Notes under the pieces: generated by a model
Databases searched by the model: none
Told to the model about the DNA's origin: nothing
What the model saw: the letters and a program-made list of their open reading frames with translations, nothing else
Assembly (NCBI GenBank): GCA_030867875.1
Contig: JAOWCC010001501.1
Coordinates: forward strand, 18,443,524-18,507,523
Direction of reading: 5' to 3'
DNA length: 64,000 nt
From: Actinernus sp. WN-2022
Taxonomy: Eukaryota; Cnidaria; Anthozoa; Actiniaria; Actinernidae
Position numbers and translations under genes: made by a program
In this document: piece by piece, positions 12,001 to 22,700 of the stretch
How the letters are laid out: every line of letters begins with the position of its first letter
Position numbering within the stretch: the first letter of the stretch is position 1

Positions 12001-15000
12001 AGAGTATAACGGTATCTACCATATACTGCTGTACTGAAAAATATATGCAAAATAAATTACCAATCTGTCAGCATAGAAGATAAAATCCCCTCTTTCTGTT
12101 GTTCTGCAAAATATAATTTAAAAAAATTCATCAATTATAAAAATTATGAAGAAAAACTTTAATTTATGAAAATTGGTGTAAAAATTGTTTAGTTTTAAAC
12201 ATAGGAAGACAGTTCTTTATTTTCTTCGTGTCAAATCAACACCATCAGTGGTTAGCTCAGTTGGTAGAGCACGGTCTAGAGTGCGGGAGGTTGTGGTTTT
12301 GAATCCTGGCCATATGTCCTTGGGCAGGGACATATCGTATCATAAGCAGTAAATGTTGGCCTTGTCTCCTTCTACTTCGCTAATTGGTATTTGAAGGGGA
12401 CTTCAAAACCTACTTAATAATTCATGAGGTAATTAGCCAACCAGGTCTCAATTTGTACCACATAGTACTCTCTACGGTACTTTGAAATAGTTTTCTAAGT
12501 CCAAGGACTTTGAACTATGAATATTCATAGTTAAAGTCCTAGGACTAAGAAAAGAATTTCAAAGCACTGTAGGCAAATACCTTGACCACAGGGAGGTCTC
12601 ATGATTGATCACTGACTTCCTCAAGCAGTAAAAAATGTCAAGGTACAATACCAGTCTTGATGCATACAGGCCGTCTCTCCAATGTGGGACCTGCTTTTTT
12701 CACACTGCCCTGACACTGCGCATGTCCGTCATGCCAACTATAGCGCCAAACTAAAATGTTTTCATCAAATTTCACACCAGGATGTAAACACATACTCCCA
12801 CGAGAACAAGTGCATAATTGTTAACATTCCATCTTTTCATTAACAATGGACATTAAGTCAAACAAAGCAACTATATGTAAATACAGGCCTGAAACATTGA
12901 AACTCTAAATGCATGAAGTTTTAAATTCATTTTATTGTTTATCCTGAAACAAGCATGGCATTATTAAGTAGGTTTTAAAGTCATTTAAAGGCCTCCAATT
13001 CAGACTGGATGGCATTTCAAAGTCCTCGCAATTAGTTCCAGTCCTTGGCTTTGCCTCAGACTGGAACTAATTGCATGGACTTTGAAATGCTGTCCAGTCT
13101 GAATTGGAGGCCTTTAAACATTATGAGAGAGAATCTGTTGTGCTACTTGTAAAAGAGCAGGGGGTTGTACTGTACAGCAGCCTGGCCATTGTACTATAAA
13201 CCGCACACTCAAAAATAATTGTAAACTGCATGGCAGCTACATGTATCAGTGCTGTATAAGCAGCCAGGTAGGTGGAAGAAGGAGACACAACTCAAAAATT
13301 AGCATAAATTTAACAAGTCAGACTCTGTTGCGCTCTGGCGATAATTGAATAAAGCCGGTTAATTTATACATGCTATTTGTCATGACAATGTACTAGTGTT
13401 TACAGAGTTCACAACGAAAATGCCAGGGGACGGTGCGAGAGAAATCGGTACCTGCACAGTCACAATACATGTATATGATATTTAAGCATTCTAAAATGTA
13501 TTTGAAGTATATGAAATAGTGTTCGATTCTTGTTCGAACAAGGACCACGATCGAGGCATGCATTTTGTGTTTATAAATTGTAGGTAACTGTGGCACCGAT
13601 TTCTCTCGATCTACTGGTCTTTGAAGACTCAAGTGTGTTTCATTGTAATATTTATATGTTCTAAAATGTATCTGAAGCATTTGAAATAGTTTTGGACCTC
13701 TAAAAGCAGCCGAAATCGGTCTCTAAACATCTATATAATTATTTCAGTCTTTCGCAGTGCATGCATTTATCTCTTGTTCGAATAAGAACCGCGATCGAGA
13801 CATGCATTTTGTGTACCAATTTCTCAGTATAAACATCTACTGATTTCGGCTGCTTTTGGAGGTCCAAAACTATTGCAAATGCTGCAGATACATTTCAGAA
13901 CATATAAATATCATAATGAAACACTTAACAAATTACTGACATCCTGTCTGTGAAGTTACAGACTGCTTCAGGGAGGTGGAAGAGGAAGGAGACGCAACTC
14001 GAAGCTCATTAATATGTTAATACCACATTTAACACAGGATTCAAGGATACCCAGATAAAGCTCAAGCCTCAGAATTGTCTCATACCTGATTCTGCTTTAA
14101 TATTACAGTGTTCAATTCTTGTTTGAACAAGGACCACAATCACGGCATGCATTTTGTGTTTATAAACTGTAGGTAACTGTGGTACCGATTTCTCTCGATC
14201 TACTGGTCTTTGAAGACTCAAGTGTGTTTCATTATGATATTTATATGTTCTGAAATGTATCTGCAGCATTTGCAATAGTTTTGGACCTTTTAAACACTTC
14301 CTATTCAGTTCTTATTTACTTGAATATCTTCAAACTTGGTAAACATAATAATTTCCATGTGGTCTTTCCTGTGGTGGTGTTAATTATAAATATATATTCA
14401 TTTCAATTTGCACACTTGGTCCCAGTCCTTTTGTAGTTGACAAAATGGCTAATTGTCATATAATTCAGTTATTTTGGCGATACAACCTATTTTGGCTGAG
14501 AAACTTGAAGCAAAAGTTTATGTAAATGAGAACCATATCTATATCACATTTAAAATCACTCATTAAACATTCATTTGTGTTGTTTTCTCTCTCATGAATC
14601 ATTAATGATTTTTGAAAGCCATTTTGAGAACATAATTTGAAACAAATTCTTTTCACATCAATACCAAACTTAGCACATTGCTACTCGTTCTTGTATGAAT
14701 AATAATAATAATGGCCATACAGTGCCATATCACCAAAGTCTCATGGCACTTAACAAATTACTGACATCCTGTCTGTGAAGTTACAGACTGCTTCAGGGAG
14801 GTGGAAGAGGAAGGAGACGCAACTCGAAGCTCATTAATATGTTAATACCTAAATAAGCGATTATGATTGGCTAATAGCTTATCAGTGCTTTCTGCAGACG
14901 GTCCTATTGTTTAAAAGAGAAATATCCCACGTACTGCATGGTTGCCATGGTTTTACCAAAATATTTCGAAGAAAAGCGCAAAGGAGCTGATCGTCATTTT

Positions 15001-18000
15001 GAACAACTCTAGTTAAATGTCACAAGAACGGAGCTTGAGTCTGCATGTTGACAAATCTGTGTTTTTATCTTATCGATTTACCTTTAATAAGGATAGAGTA
15101 GCAATGAAAGAGTAGCAATGTGCTAAGTTTGGTATTGATGTTTGGTTTGGTTTCTCAGCCAAAATAGGTTGTATCGCCAAAATAACTGAATTATATGACA
15201 ATTAGCCATTTTGTCAACTACAAAAGGACTGGGACCAAGTGTGCAAATTGAAATGAATATATATTTATAATTAACACCACCACAGGAAAGACCACATGGA
15301 AATTATTATGTTTACCAAGTTTGAAGATATTCAAGTAAATAAGAACTGAATAGGAAGTGTTTAAAAATTTGGGGACCAAACTCTCTTATTTTTCATTTTT
15401 TTAAATGCTTGCTATTCAGTTCTTATTATTGTACTCAAACATCTTCAAACTCATTCAACATACTAATTTTGGTGTAATCTTTCTTGTGATGGATTTCATT
15501 TAATAAATTAATAAAACAGTTATGGATTTTATTAAATTCGAATAAATTTACACACTCGCTCCCAGTTCTTTTACAGTTTACGAAAGGGATAATACATCTG
15601 TAAATCTGGGGGGGGGGGGGGGGGAAAGACACTGCCTGCTGCATAAAAATGACATGAAATATACATCATTCGTATCAAGCGCAATGCAATGCAGCCACCG
15701 ATGGCAATCACAATGACCTAATTAAATGTTTTCATAAAAGAAGAATCACAGAATTTTTGTGAACCAAAAAGAATTATTTTCGGAATTTTCTAAGTGTTGA
15801 TTAGAAAGATCCAATTGCAGTGATGTTATACGGTATATACACTAACACTGAATCAGTGTTATTTACTCAGACATTATAGCACTAATTCTCATTCACATGT
15901 GCAAGTTGGGAAGTAATTTCCTGTGTAGACTTGCCACAAGTCGACTACTTTGAAAACTACTTAGTTTTCAGCAAAGCTGGCGACGAAGTTGCGAGTAGTC
16001 GACTTGTTCCACTTGCAGGAAATCTAATTTAATTTACATAAAACTGGTGCAAAATTTACATGACATTGACAGAATTAATTACTCAAACAAAAATTGTCTC
16101 TCGTTTAAATATATCACCCAAAGTCTAAGGAGTCTGTGTGTCCTCAATCTGCTTAGAAAGCATATGGAAGAAAACTTTTTCAAAGGTTAACAAGACACAA
16201 GCGTGCGTAAATTTCGAAGTTGTTGGTTCCAATATCAACAAAGAAAGTTACTGGAATCGTTTGCAGAAAATGTGATTGCAGGAACGAAAGCTTGGTAAAA
16301 AAGATACTTGAATTAAGGCGGCAGTATTTTTCATCTGAAGCGAAGCTAGTTGGGTGGTAGAGTCCGTAATAAGGTTTAAGTGTGAGTATAGTTCCGGAAG
16401 TTCTATTCAGCAGTTATCATTCACTCGCGAACACAAGGTCAGTTATATTCGCCATCTGGCGTCTCTGGCTTCTCTGTTTTTTGGATCCAACAATAACAGC
16501 TTTTATCCCCTTTCCGCGAAGATAAGCCACTTGGTCTTTCACCAATAAAACCAAAGAAGCGATTATAAGCCCAAACTGTTTCAATATTACCAGTACAAGT
16601 CGGTAGATTCTGTAGTAGATCGGATTTTTCCAGTAGTGATAACAAATGGTCAGATTTGGAATCGAATGCAACTCTTTCCCATCCAGTAGGCGCAACCACC
16701 AACATATCTCTTCCGCTAACTAAAGATAACTTTCAACCACTTTACGTTGGTTTTCTTTAATTTCTTTGAAACCAAGATTCTTGAAACCGAAATGAAGCGC
16801 TCCTTCAACGTCCTATATTCGCATTTGTTATTCGAGATGTGGCAAACTTTCACAGTGATGACTTTATTTAGGCTCGCGCTTTCTGATTGGATAACAGTGC
16901 TGACACACCCCGACCAAAATATGGGTCGGTAAAAAATGGCACGCTGCAGCTGAGAAAAGTCTGTTTTCCCGGCGCTCTGAAATAAAAAAAAATGTATCTC
17001 ATAAACGGACTTGGAGAAAGTCTATTTCCTGTGTTCAGGATGGTTTTTCGTGGATGTCAATCATGTGTTTCTATGGCAACTTAGGCAACTTTCCCGCAGT
17101 CTGCATGTAATGATGTTCAAAAAATTTCTAATAGACTTCCCCTATGAAGACAGTCAATATGTCTTCGAAGAATTTGGAATCGTTCTACCAGACCTGGATG
17201 AAACACAAATCGCACAAAGTGAGAACGAAGTTGTAGGTACAAATTGCTCAACACTGTAAAGATGAAAGGCCTGTAGCAGCTGTCAACAAACTTCAATATA
17301 GCTTGAATTCATGAACAATATTGCATCCGATCTAAGGTGTGGAGAACACTGCTGATAAACCCTAATTCTCACATATGCACTTAGACTTGTTTAGCGAGAG
17401 GTCTCCCTTTACTTGAGATTTTGGGAAACAGGAAAGGCCTTGTCATGCTGACCGATCTGGCTGCGATTCAGTTGAGTTCCTGATAACCGGGTTGAATAAT
17501 TTTCAGTCACACATTGTTGGCGTCCCAAGTAGATGTATTGACTGTCTTCAGTGTTTTCCCCTTTGGTGAAGTATCTTAGAAAATGTTTGAACATCACAAA
17601 ACACTTCGACAGCACACAACTGAATTTGCTGACCGAATTGCAAAGCGAAACGTGCAGACTGCAGGAAAGCTGCCTAGGTTGCCATAGATTGACATCCACC
17701 CTGAACAAAGGAAAATATTCCTTCGTGCAATTTTCATAGCTATGAAGCTCCGAAAAGTTTTGAGTACTTCTGTGAAGAAATTTTTGGTTTACAGAGAATA
17801 CTGTATCTTCTACGCTTGTTTGAAATAGTGGAAAAGTAACCTTTCCTGACTCATTTCCACGTAAGTAAAAGCCTGGGTCGATTCCCGAGGTGAAGTCATT
17901 TAATTAATTTGACTTTACAATAATTTGAATAAAAACTTACAATTTTCACTAATATGACTTTTTTCCTTTACTAACAACTCATAAACTGTATATTATCTAA

Positions 18001-19128
18001 AAATCGATGTTTTTGTGATAGAAAGGTGCCATGGAGAATAATGCATTAATGAGATGACGTCACCTCGGGAATCGACCTAGGCTTCCCCTACAAAATAATC
18101 TTTGTCGCAAGTCACTTTTACTTACGCGGTCATGGATCAGGAAAGGTCACGTTTCCACGATTTCAAACAAGCGTAGAAGATATATAGAGTATTCCCTGTA
18201 AACCAAAAATTTCTTCGCATAAGTACTCAAAACTTTTCGGAGTTTCATAGCTATGAAAATTGCACGAAGGTTCATATGCACTTTAATGAGAAGCGCTGTA
18301 ATTTTAGCGGCCACGCTCTGCATTGACTCACGGGGCCGGGCGCCACGTTGGATAAATATAAACTAATAAACTAGTGCATTTATCATTTGGTATTTATACA
18401 TGTATGTAGCATAAAATGCTGTTTAAATAGAGCATTAGAGGATATTACATGGCCGCGCGGAGATACGGATTTTATCTTCGAGTGTTGATTAGGTTTCGTT
18501 GATTAAATATCTCACGAGTGAGCGCAGCGAACGAGTAAGATATTTCATCAACACGAGAAGATAAAATTTGTAAATATGTTCTGTTATTTTCAAAAGTGAT
18601 ATCTTCACGTATGAAGATATCACTTTTTAGAAAGAGATATACACTGGTATTTCATCGAAAATTATATATTAAAAGAGAATATTTACTTGTAGTGACAGCA
18701 AATTTATCTTGCTGAGCTGTATTTTTATCCGCACACAGCAAAAGCGCGCCACACAATGCGAAACTGAAATTCCGATCAACACCACCCTGTTTAAACCAAT
18801 AAACGGTACTAAGACGCCGTTTCAGCTAAGATAAAATCAATATAAAACAGCTGGCCTACCTGTCTCGTAAAATAGTTTGTAATTCACGGACTTGGTCGTT
18901 TATTTTGATCAACTTCAGCCGAAGTCCAAAGTCGTATGAAGTTAAATGTTCAACTCCCTTTTCTTCATTTGAAAGTCGAGGTTTCTCCTCCGAAACAGCC
19001 GCCTCTTCTAACTGCCCATTCATCAATACAGGCCCATTTTGGTTTCCATCACACTCTCCATTCTCTATCTTGTAATTTCTGCTTATTTTGGTGCTTTTTC
19101 CTTGCCTTCCAGCGATAATTTCAGGCAT
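2938..19128 (-). CDS. UPRT: Uracil phosphoribosyltransferase homologue (UPRT), six exons, 3' part off the left edge
   Basis: The spliced product (exons 18860-19128, 12061-12103, 10271-10340, 5810-5872, 4654-4748, 2938-3004) gives 202 codons plus one base. All junctions are GT-AG and every phase agrees. It reads through the signatures of animal UPRT: NDQVRELQTILRD, RGDFIFYADRL, IRLVVEEGLNQLP, GNCGVSIMRSGEAM, GLRDCCRSIRIGKILI and VYYAKFPPD. The family is a type-I PRTase fold related to enzymes that join uracil and PRPP to make UMP. Animal members are divergent at the uracil site and their activity is doubtful, so enzymatic function is not assured. The PRPP loop (LLMYPLLSTGNT type) is cut by the last visible donor, and about 65-70 C-terminal residues are missing, presumably to the left of base 1. 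The variable N-terminus is poorly conserved. Start chosen: the first ATG (MPEIIAG) in the exon; the frame stays open upstream without another ATG. The gene is head-to-head with SMS. Confidence 0.93.
3224..3871. repeat. Foldback element, ~650 bp
   Basis: Arms 3224-3387 and 3705-3871 are near-perfect reverse complements. The outer end is GAGCATGAAAACG versus CGTTTTCATACTC. The loop holds no recognisable gene. It is intronic to UPRT. Confidence 0.7.
3872..4653. other. UPRT intron, no further feature
   Basis: Plain AT-rich intron sequence between the foldback and exon 5; nothing recognisable. Confidence 0.5.
4654..4748 (-). CDS. UPRT: UPRT exon 5
   Basis: Begins with the last two bases of a Gly codon, then EAMEKGLRDCCRSIRIGKIL and IKVHEDTHKPM. 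The acceptor is ttatcag and the donor ATG|gtaaga. The GLRDCCRSIRIGKIL segment is nearly invariant in animal UPRT. Confidence 0.96.
4749..5261. other. UPRT intron, no feature seen
   Basis: AT-rich intronic sequence; the frames here resemble nothing I know. Confidence 0.5.
5262..5397. repeat. Hairpin repeat (MITE-like)
   Basis: Two ~60-bp arms around AAAGGCCTCAACCATGAAG and its complement, with a ~10-bp loop at 5330-5340. A related single-arm sequence (TTTATAAAGATTCATGGTGA) lies just upstream. Confidence 0.7.
5810..5872 (-). CDS. UPRT: UPRT exon 4
   Basis: Codes GAEYDGLAFLRGNCGVSIMR followed by S and the first base of Gly. The acceptor is cttttcag and the donor GTG|gtgaga. GVSIMRSG is a family signature next to the active site. 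Confidence 0.94.
6676..8583. mobile_element. Possible decayed hAT-like DNA transposon, ~1.9 kb
   Basis: The ends are CAGTGCTCAAAATTAAC (6676) and its inverted match GTCAATTTCGAGCACTG (ending 8579). These resemble hAT TIRs. Near the left end a plus-strand frame reads YDFDSEPENGTNDENSDNFT and then a Lys/Gln-rich stretch. No transposase core survives. The host duplication is unclear. Confidence 0.4.
8578..8640. repeat. 19-bp tandem repeat, three copies
   Basis: The unit CATCAGGACTGCCTACC is repeated three times with one early variant, immediately outside the right end of the preceding element. Confidence 0.75.
8641..9190. other. UPRT intron, no confident feature
   Basis: An open frame at 8865-9146 has no recognisable similarity, and it starts at a non-ATG codon in ordinary intron sequence. 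Confidence 0.4.
9195..9297 (-). mobile_element. Degenerate tRNA-derived SINE head
   Basis: Reverse complement shows CTCAGTGGCTAG (A-box-like) and GGATTTGATTCCC (B-box-like) at tRNA spacing, with mutations. It resembles the heads at 12.2 and 30.4 kb but lacks their body. Confidence 0.4.
9641..9957. mobile_element. MITE with TGACGTCA-containing termini
   Basis: CTATATCATTATGACGTCA at the left and TGACGTCATAATGATATAG at the right form a 19-bp perfect TIR around ~320 bp without coding potential. Confidence 0.65.
10089..10199. repeat. Hairpin, ~110 bp
   Basis: GGAAATTCACACACCTGACT and the following bases pair with the reverse complement ending GTGTTTTCC at 10196. Loop ~35 bp. It lies 70 bp beyond UPRT exon 3. 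Confidence 0.65.
10271..10340 (-). CDS. UPRT: UPRT exon 3
   Basis: Codes IRLVVEEGLNQLPYEKC then TIKTPT, ending in phase 1 at CAG|gtgaat. The acceptor is cttgcag. It matches the conserved helix before the PRTase core. Confidence 0.94.
10528..10860 (-). mobile_element. Retroposon 3' end with (TTG)n tail
   Basis: Reverse complement ends AAATAAAGTTGTTGTTGTTG. The same AATAAAG(TTG)n tail occurs on the plus strand at 32169-32190. This suggests 3' ends of one non-LTR family; no RT motif is visible in this piece. Confidence 0.45.
10861..11322. other. UPRT intron, no feature seen
   Basis: AT-rich sequence with a weak hydrophobic frame only. Confidence 0.4.
11325..11803. mobile_element. TA-flanked MITE, 479 bp
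   Basis: The ends CAGCCAACTCTCTCC and GAGAGACTTGACTG are inverted and flanked by TA on both sides (11323-11324, 11804-11805), the Tc1/mariner signature. Inside, a GCGACCACC or GCAACCAC motif with TAAGC recurs at least six times. Confidence 0.7.
11806..12060. other. UPRT intron, no feature seen
   Basis: No recognisable feature between the MITE and exon 2. Confidence 0.4.
12061..12103 (-). CDS. UPRT: UPRT exon 2 (43 bp)
   Basis: A short exon coding R-TTERGDFIFYADRL. The acceptor is tttgcag and the donor is TTG|gtaatt. Phase 2 in and phase 0 out, as the neighbouring exons require. It lies ~6.8 kb from exon 1 and is too short to show up as an ORF. Confidence 0.93.
12401..12983. mobile_element. 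Inverted-end element inside the SINE
   Basis: ACTTCAAAACCTACTTAATA at the left pairs with TTATTAAGTAGGTTTTAAAG ending at 12981. A second hairpin (12477-12586, around a TCCTAGGAC-type centre) lies within. Confidence 0.55.
12985..13117. repeat. Near-perfect hairpin, family copy 1
   Basis: TTAAAGGCCTCCAATTCAGA pairs with its complement ending at 13117, with a ~15-bp loop. A diverged relative lies at 63568-63702. Confidence 0.8.
13520..14290. repeat. Cluster of direct and inverted ~170-bp repeats
   Basis: A unit at 13520-13700 (contains TGCATTTTGTGTTTATAAA) recurs directly at 14109-14290. Its 3' part recurs inverted at 13835-13925. All are non-coding; the short frames they produce are copies of each other. 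Confidence 0.7.
13922..14022. repeat. ~100-bp direct repeat, copy 1
   Basis: CACTTAACAAATTACTGACA and the next ~80 bases recur almost identically at 14748-14848. Confidence 0.8.
14288..15364. repeat. Large inverted repeat, ~215-bp arms
   Basis: 14288-14503 pairs with 15147-15364 almost base for base. A further 14655-14690 pairs with 15109-15143. The spacer holds a reversed SINE tail ((AAT)n at 14698-14714) and the second ~100-bp direct repeat (14748-14848). Confidence 0.8.
15400..15600. repeat. Dispersed repeat related to the 14.3 kb arms
   Basis: GCTTGCTATTCAGTTCTTAT starts a diverged copy of the same ~190-bp arm. Further copies begin at about 26690 and 44940. A G-run follows at 15608-15624. 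Confidence 0.55.
15625..16410. other. UPRT intron 1, short hairpin only
   Basis: Contains an imperfect hairpin at ~15900-16025 (AGTCGACT.. arms); otherwise nothing recognised. Confidence 0.4.
16417..16722 (-). pseudogene. RecQ-like helicase fragment, frameshifted in Walker A
   Basis: Reverse complement gives SGRDMLVVAPTG, then one base is missing, then MGKSCIRFQI, so the P-loop is APTG(x)MGKS. About 50 codons later another frame reads LLVKDQVAYLRGKGIKAVIV, the RecQ motif Ia region. Several shifts and stops break the frame. RecQ-type helicase genes are often carried by or copied with anthozoan mobile DNA, but here only motifs I-Ia survive and it is intronic to UPRT. Confidence 0.65.
17028..17717. 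repeat. Inverted repeat with coding-like arms
   Basis: Arms 17028-17165 and 17535-17717. Read outward-in, each has an open frame with related peptides (VDVNHVFLWQLRQLSRSLHV; VDVNLWQPRQLSCSLHV, then EDSQY in both). Perhaps a decayed transposon ORF copied into both arms. Confidence 0.55.
17720..18270. repeat. Large inverted repeat, ~180-bp arms
   Basis: CCTTCGTGCAATTTTCATAG at 17720 pairs with 18251-18270. The pairing continues through TCGATTCCCGAGGTGA near the centre. A partial relative is at 48425-48960. Confidence 0.8.
18468..18640. repeat. Two short hairpins upstream of UPRT exon 1 donor
   Basis: 18468-18580 (GATTTTATCTTCGAGTGTTG arm) and the palindrome 18596-18632 (GTGATATCTTCA..TGAAGATATCAC). 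Confidence 0.7.
18860..19128 (-). CDS. UPRT: UPRT exon 1
   Basis: Codes residues 1-89 plus two bases. The first ~55 residues are low-complexity and polar. The end (KLIKINDQVRELQTILRD) matches the UPRT N-terminal region. The donor is AG|gtaggc at 18859-18858. The reading frame is open to 19224, but only the ATG at 19128 starts it canonically. Confidence 0.92.
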
Positions 19129-19533
19129 AATTTTCGATAGCCGTACCGCGTACGTATAAAACTTGAACTCCGCACGTGTACGTTGTCGAAGAGAAGCTGA
19201 GCACGAGGAACACAGGAAGCCCAAGCTACTTGTATCTTCTTATTTATGATAATAAAATTCAAGATTTCTTCAACACAGTTGATATAGTTACGGACAAAAT
19301 ACAGAGAAACGATATAAACTAAAAGTAACGATACTTTTTTTCAGATTGATGAACTGATGAAACACATAGTATCATTATTGAAGATCAAGATCATAAATAC
19401 GTCACTATCCAGGATATGTAAAGTAGCATCTAATTGGTCAATTTGGCTTGTATAGTTTATGGGCATAATATATGGCATACTTTTGGGTAGATTTAGCATT
19501 TTATGAGCACGGTACGGGTCAGCGAGCAGCGAG
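19129..19533. promoter_or_regulatory. Divergent UPRT/SMS promoter region
   Basis: 405 bp separate the two start codons, which face away from each other. Visible elements are an inverted CCAAT box (ATTGG) at 19434-19438 and a CRE-like TACGTCAC at 19399-19406. No convincing TATA box was seen at either end. It also holds both 5' UTRs, so the true core promoter is shorter. A shared promoter is inferred from layout only. Confidence 0.6.
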
Positions 19534-19712
19534 ATGTCGGTTCTTCAGGGATTGTTGGATTTTGGTGAAACTTCTGCGGATTTCTCAGATGATTGCACTC
19601 GAACCAAAGTATTTGATATCCTGAGAGCTTATAACGCTAAGGGACCAGTAGTGTCTACATATTTGGATGATGGCAATGGTTATTTGTTTGTCTTTCTTGG
19701 CCCTGATGGCGG
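19534..19712 (+). CDS. SMS: SMS exon 1
   Basis: Codes residues 1-59 plus two bases, through [10 protein letters not shown]. The donor is GG|gtaggt. This is the first ATG of a clean frame and matches the family's N-terminal length. Confidence 0.92.
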
Positions 19713-22700
19713 GTAGGTTGAAGTCCCACGTGGGGAGAGCGGGGTAACGTTACCTGACGTCCTACAATGTATATGGCAGGCGGCCCAATACGTCAGATAA
19801 CGTTACCAACACTTCTGCGTGAGGCGGGAAAAGGACCCGATTTGCAGAATATATCTGTCTTAGTCTGTGTATCTATCATCTTTCTTGGGGGACTGTATAT
19901 TTCGCAGGCTATATCATAGTGAGTATATATATTTAATATAAACCAACCAGTGGACTATTACAAATCCTGCATTCTGATTGGCTACCCTACTATAGGTCTA
20001 TTTGTGATAGCCCATGGTAGAGAAAAACCGCACGCATTTTCACGAAATAATAAAAAAATTCAACTTCAATTTGTTTCTTTCTATTATTTTCTACTGTCCG
20101 ACTAGTTAGTTTATACTAAAACAATTAGACCTCATGGGCTACAAGTTAAATAGCCCATTCAGCTGCGCCTCATGGGCTATTGACTCGTAGCCCATTCAGG
20201 CTGCGGGTCTAATTGTTAAATATGCGCATTACAAGAATGCAGACATGCATCCCTGGCACTATTCAATGTCTTACTGAGAATTCGTTAAATCCAAGTTTGT
20301 GCACAGTACAAAATCCATCATCAATGATCATCAATTATCAGTGAGCTCAGTTGGAATATTAAAAGTGTTAGAGGCACTTTATATTTGTGGTTTATTGACA
20401 AATACTTACTGCTGTACATAATTTTTTCATACTGCATTCGGCCTAATTATAATCCTTTACTAAATTACATTTAGATTTTAGTCTAGATTAAATTCCCTTT
20501 AATATAACTTATCCATGCAAGACCAAATTACATGTATGTGTACAATTATTCCTACATATATGTTTGTATTTACATTATTATAAGTCTGGGCTACTTAATT
20601 TGGAGCATTATATTTTCGTTACTTCGTTTGTAACTTGTGGATGTGTGCAAGCGCAGGAACGAGTTATTGGGAAGGTTGGGGAAATTGTACATTCTTTGTC
20701 ACTCGCTCGCTCATTCACTAAGATGTTAGCAGAATGGAGTGCTTGGAATAGATAATAAGATAAGATAATATAGATAATAAGATAATAGTAATTAATATTT
20801 CATTTAATTAATAATTGATGCTCGATGTCGAACATTAATTTCTGTTGGAATTGACATTGATCAAGGCCTCATCGTCGGGTCCCTTAGCCTCTTGCTACTA
20901 ATTACTATAAAGTGAGCATTAGGGTATTTAATATGTACTGTAGTTTGTGCAACCAAATATAATTTTTACCATGTGGGAGATTTGTGTGCACGAGCATAAT
21001 ATTTAAATAACCAGCTAATTCAAGCATTAAATAACCAGGTAATTCAAGCATTAAATAACCAGCTAATTCCCAAAGACTCTAAGTTGGAAGTTCAGTGCCC
21101 AAGGCTGCAAACAGTGCTTGAGAGCTCGGCTGCCAGGTAATTCTGGCAAATGAACAGCCCAGTGCACTGGGTCACACAAAAATGGACAGAGAGGGTCAGG
21201 GAGGGAAAGCCGTGGGCTATCACAGTGACTTGCAACTGACAAGCGGAACTCCAAGCCATGAGCAATAGCACAAAAACACAGTTCTGGATGAAAACAACCC
21301 CAGGTCCATGAGAGCACACCACAGGGCCCCCAATAGTCGCTGGATCTTTAACCATGCCTAAATATTTACATTTAGTCTCGAATAAACCAGTATATATATA
21401 TATATATAGGCATGTGCATTTGGGTCCCACTGATAGTGACGTAAACCCTTGTACATTTTCATGCCTAATTCGCTCAATATTAATGGCAGGTGGCTCAAAC
21501 TTTTAGTGATGATGTTGTAACTATACCGTAATTTAGTGGTGATGTAACAATGACATCATCGGTCATGTGATTTTAGTACATGCCCATATCTCCCTCATTA
21601 CTAGTGGCAGCTAGCAGGCCACTCAAACTTTGACAGACATGGTATTGGGTCCCCATAAATCACTTAGTGGTGGTGTCGTAACGATGGCATCATCGGTCAC
21701 ATGGTTTTACAGGCTACATGGTCTAACACAACAGCAAAAGTAGCCCAAACTGTGAGCATTTCCACGTTTACTTTTGAGATCACACTAAAATACACATTAC
21801 ATCCACGAGTTTGCCATTGCGGCACTATGTTTTGTCATGGTGTTTACAAGTTACGAAAATAAGTAAATGAGAACTCTTTGTTTACCTGCGAACCCTATCC
21901 CTAGGTGAATGAGAACTTGTTACCAGTGAACTTGTTTTCAAAGTGGTTAGGGTATGTTTTATGGTTTGTCCTGGGTTTAGTCATATAATGCATATCAAAA
22001 TAATGTATCATGCTCAAGGATATATATCAATCATATGCATATCAAATATATCACAGGTATGAAGCATATCAATTGAAGGGCTGTGTGCAAAAAGGGCGTT
22101 TACAAGTGTCTCCTGGTCACATTCTAAATTCTCCTTAAATTTCTTTGTTTTCTAAGGGAGAATTTAGAACGTGATCAAGAGTTACTTACGCCCTTTTTGC
22201 ACACATGCAGCCCTTCAATTGTATCAAATATGTCACATGTTTATCAAGCATAATTATATCAATCGTCAAAAATGTATCAAGCATACATGTATCGCGCAAA
22301 TGAAGCATATCAGAAGAAAAAAGGGGGGACACCATTTTCTAATTCGTTTTGGAGATATTTTGTAAAATATCACAAATTTAGCTCCAAAGCATATACTTTT
22401 TCCGTGGAAGGACTGGGCAAGTTTCATAAAAGTTGTTTTGAACTTATTTTGCATTACCATTTTACATTAGTAAAATAAGTGTTAAAATATGCAATATTCA
22501 GTACCAGGTAATACACCCAAATGCAGATATTTGTACAGTACCTATGATTTTAGATTTCTAATCACCAACATGCACAGTAGATAATTTATGTGCATTGCAA
22601 AACAAGGGAATTGGGGCAGAACTGCTAGACAGTATACATTCTTGGCTGAAAAACAATGTTTGTTCTCAAGTGTTTGTTATGGATGCCTATAAGTCTGCTG

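Larger units (their letters stand above)
12245..13262 (+). mobile_element. tRNA-derived SINE split by nested hairpin elements
   Basis: The head 12245-12402 has A box TAGCTCAGTTGGTAGAGC and a decayed B box (GGTTTTGAATCC). The body resumes at ~13123 (CTGTTGTGCTACTTGTAAAA). The uninterrupted copy at 30356-30735 shows that ~720 bp (12403-13122) was inserted. Confidence 0.75.

Noticed and set aside
18936..19118. Plus-strand ORF over UPRT exon 1
   Set aside because: Shadow of the real minus-strand exon.
21063..21430. 112-codon minus-strand ORF
   Set aside because: No recognisable domain; it depends on low-complexity Tyr/Ile from a TA run and lies in an intron.
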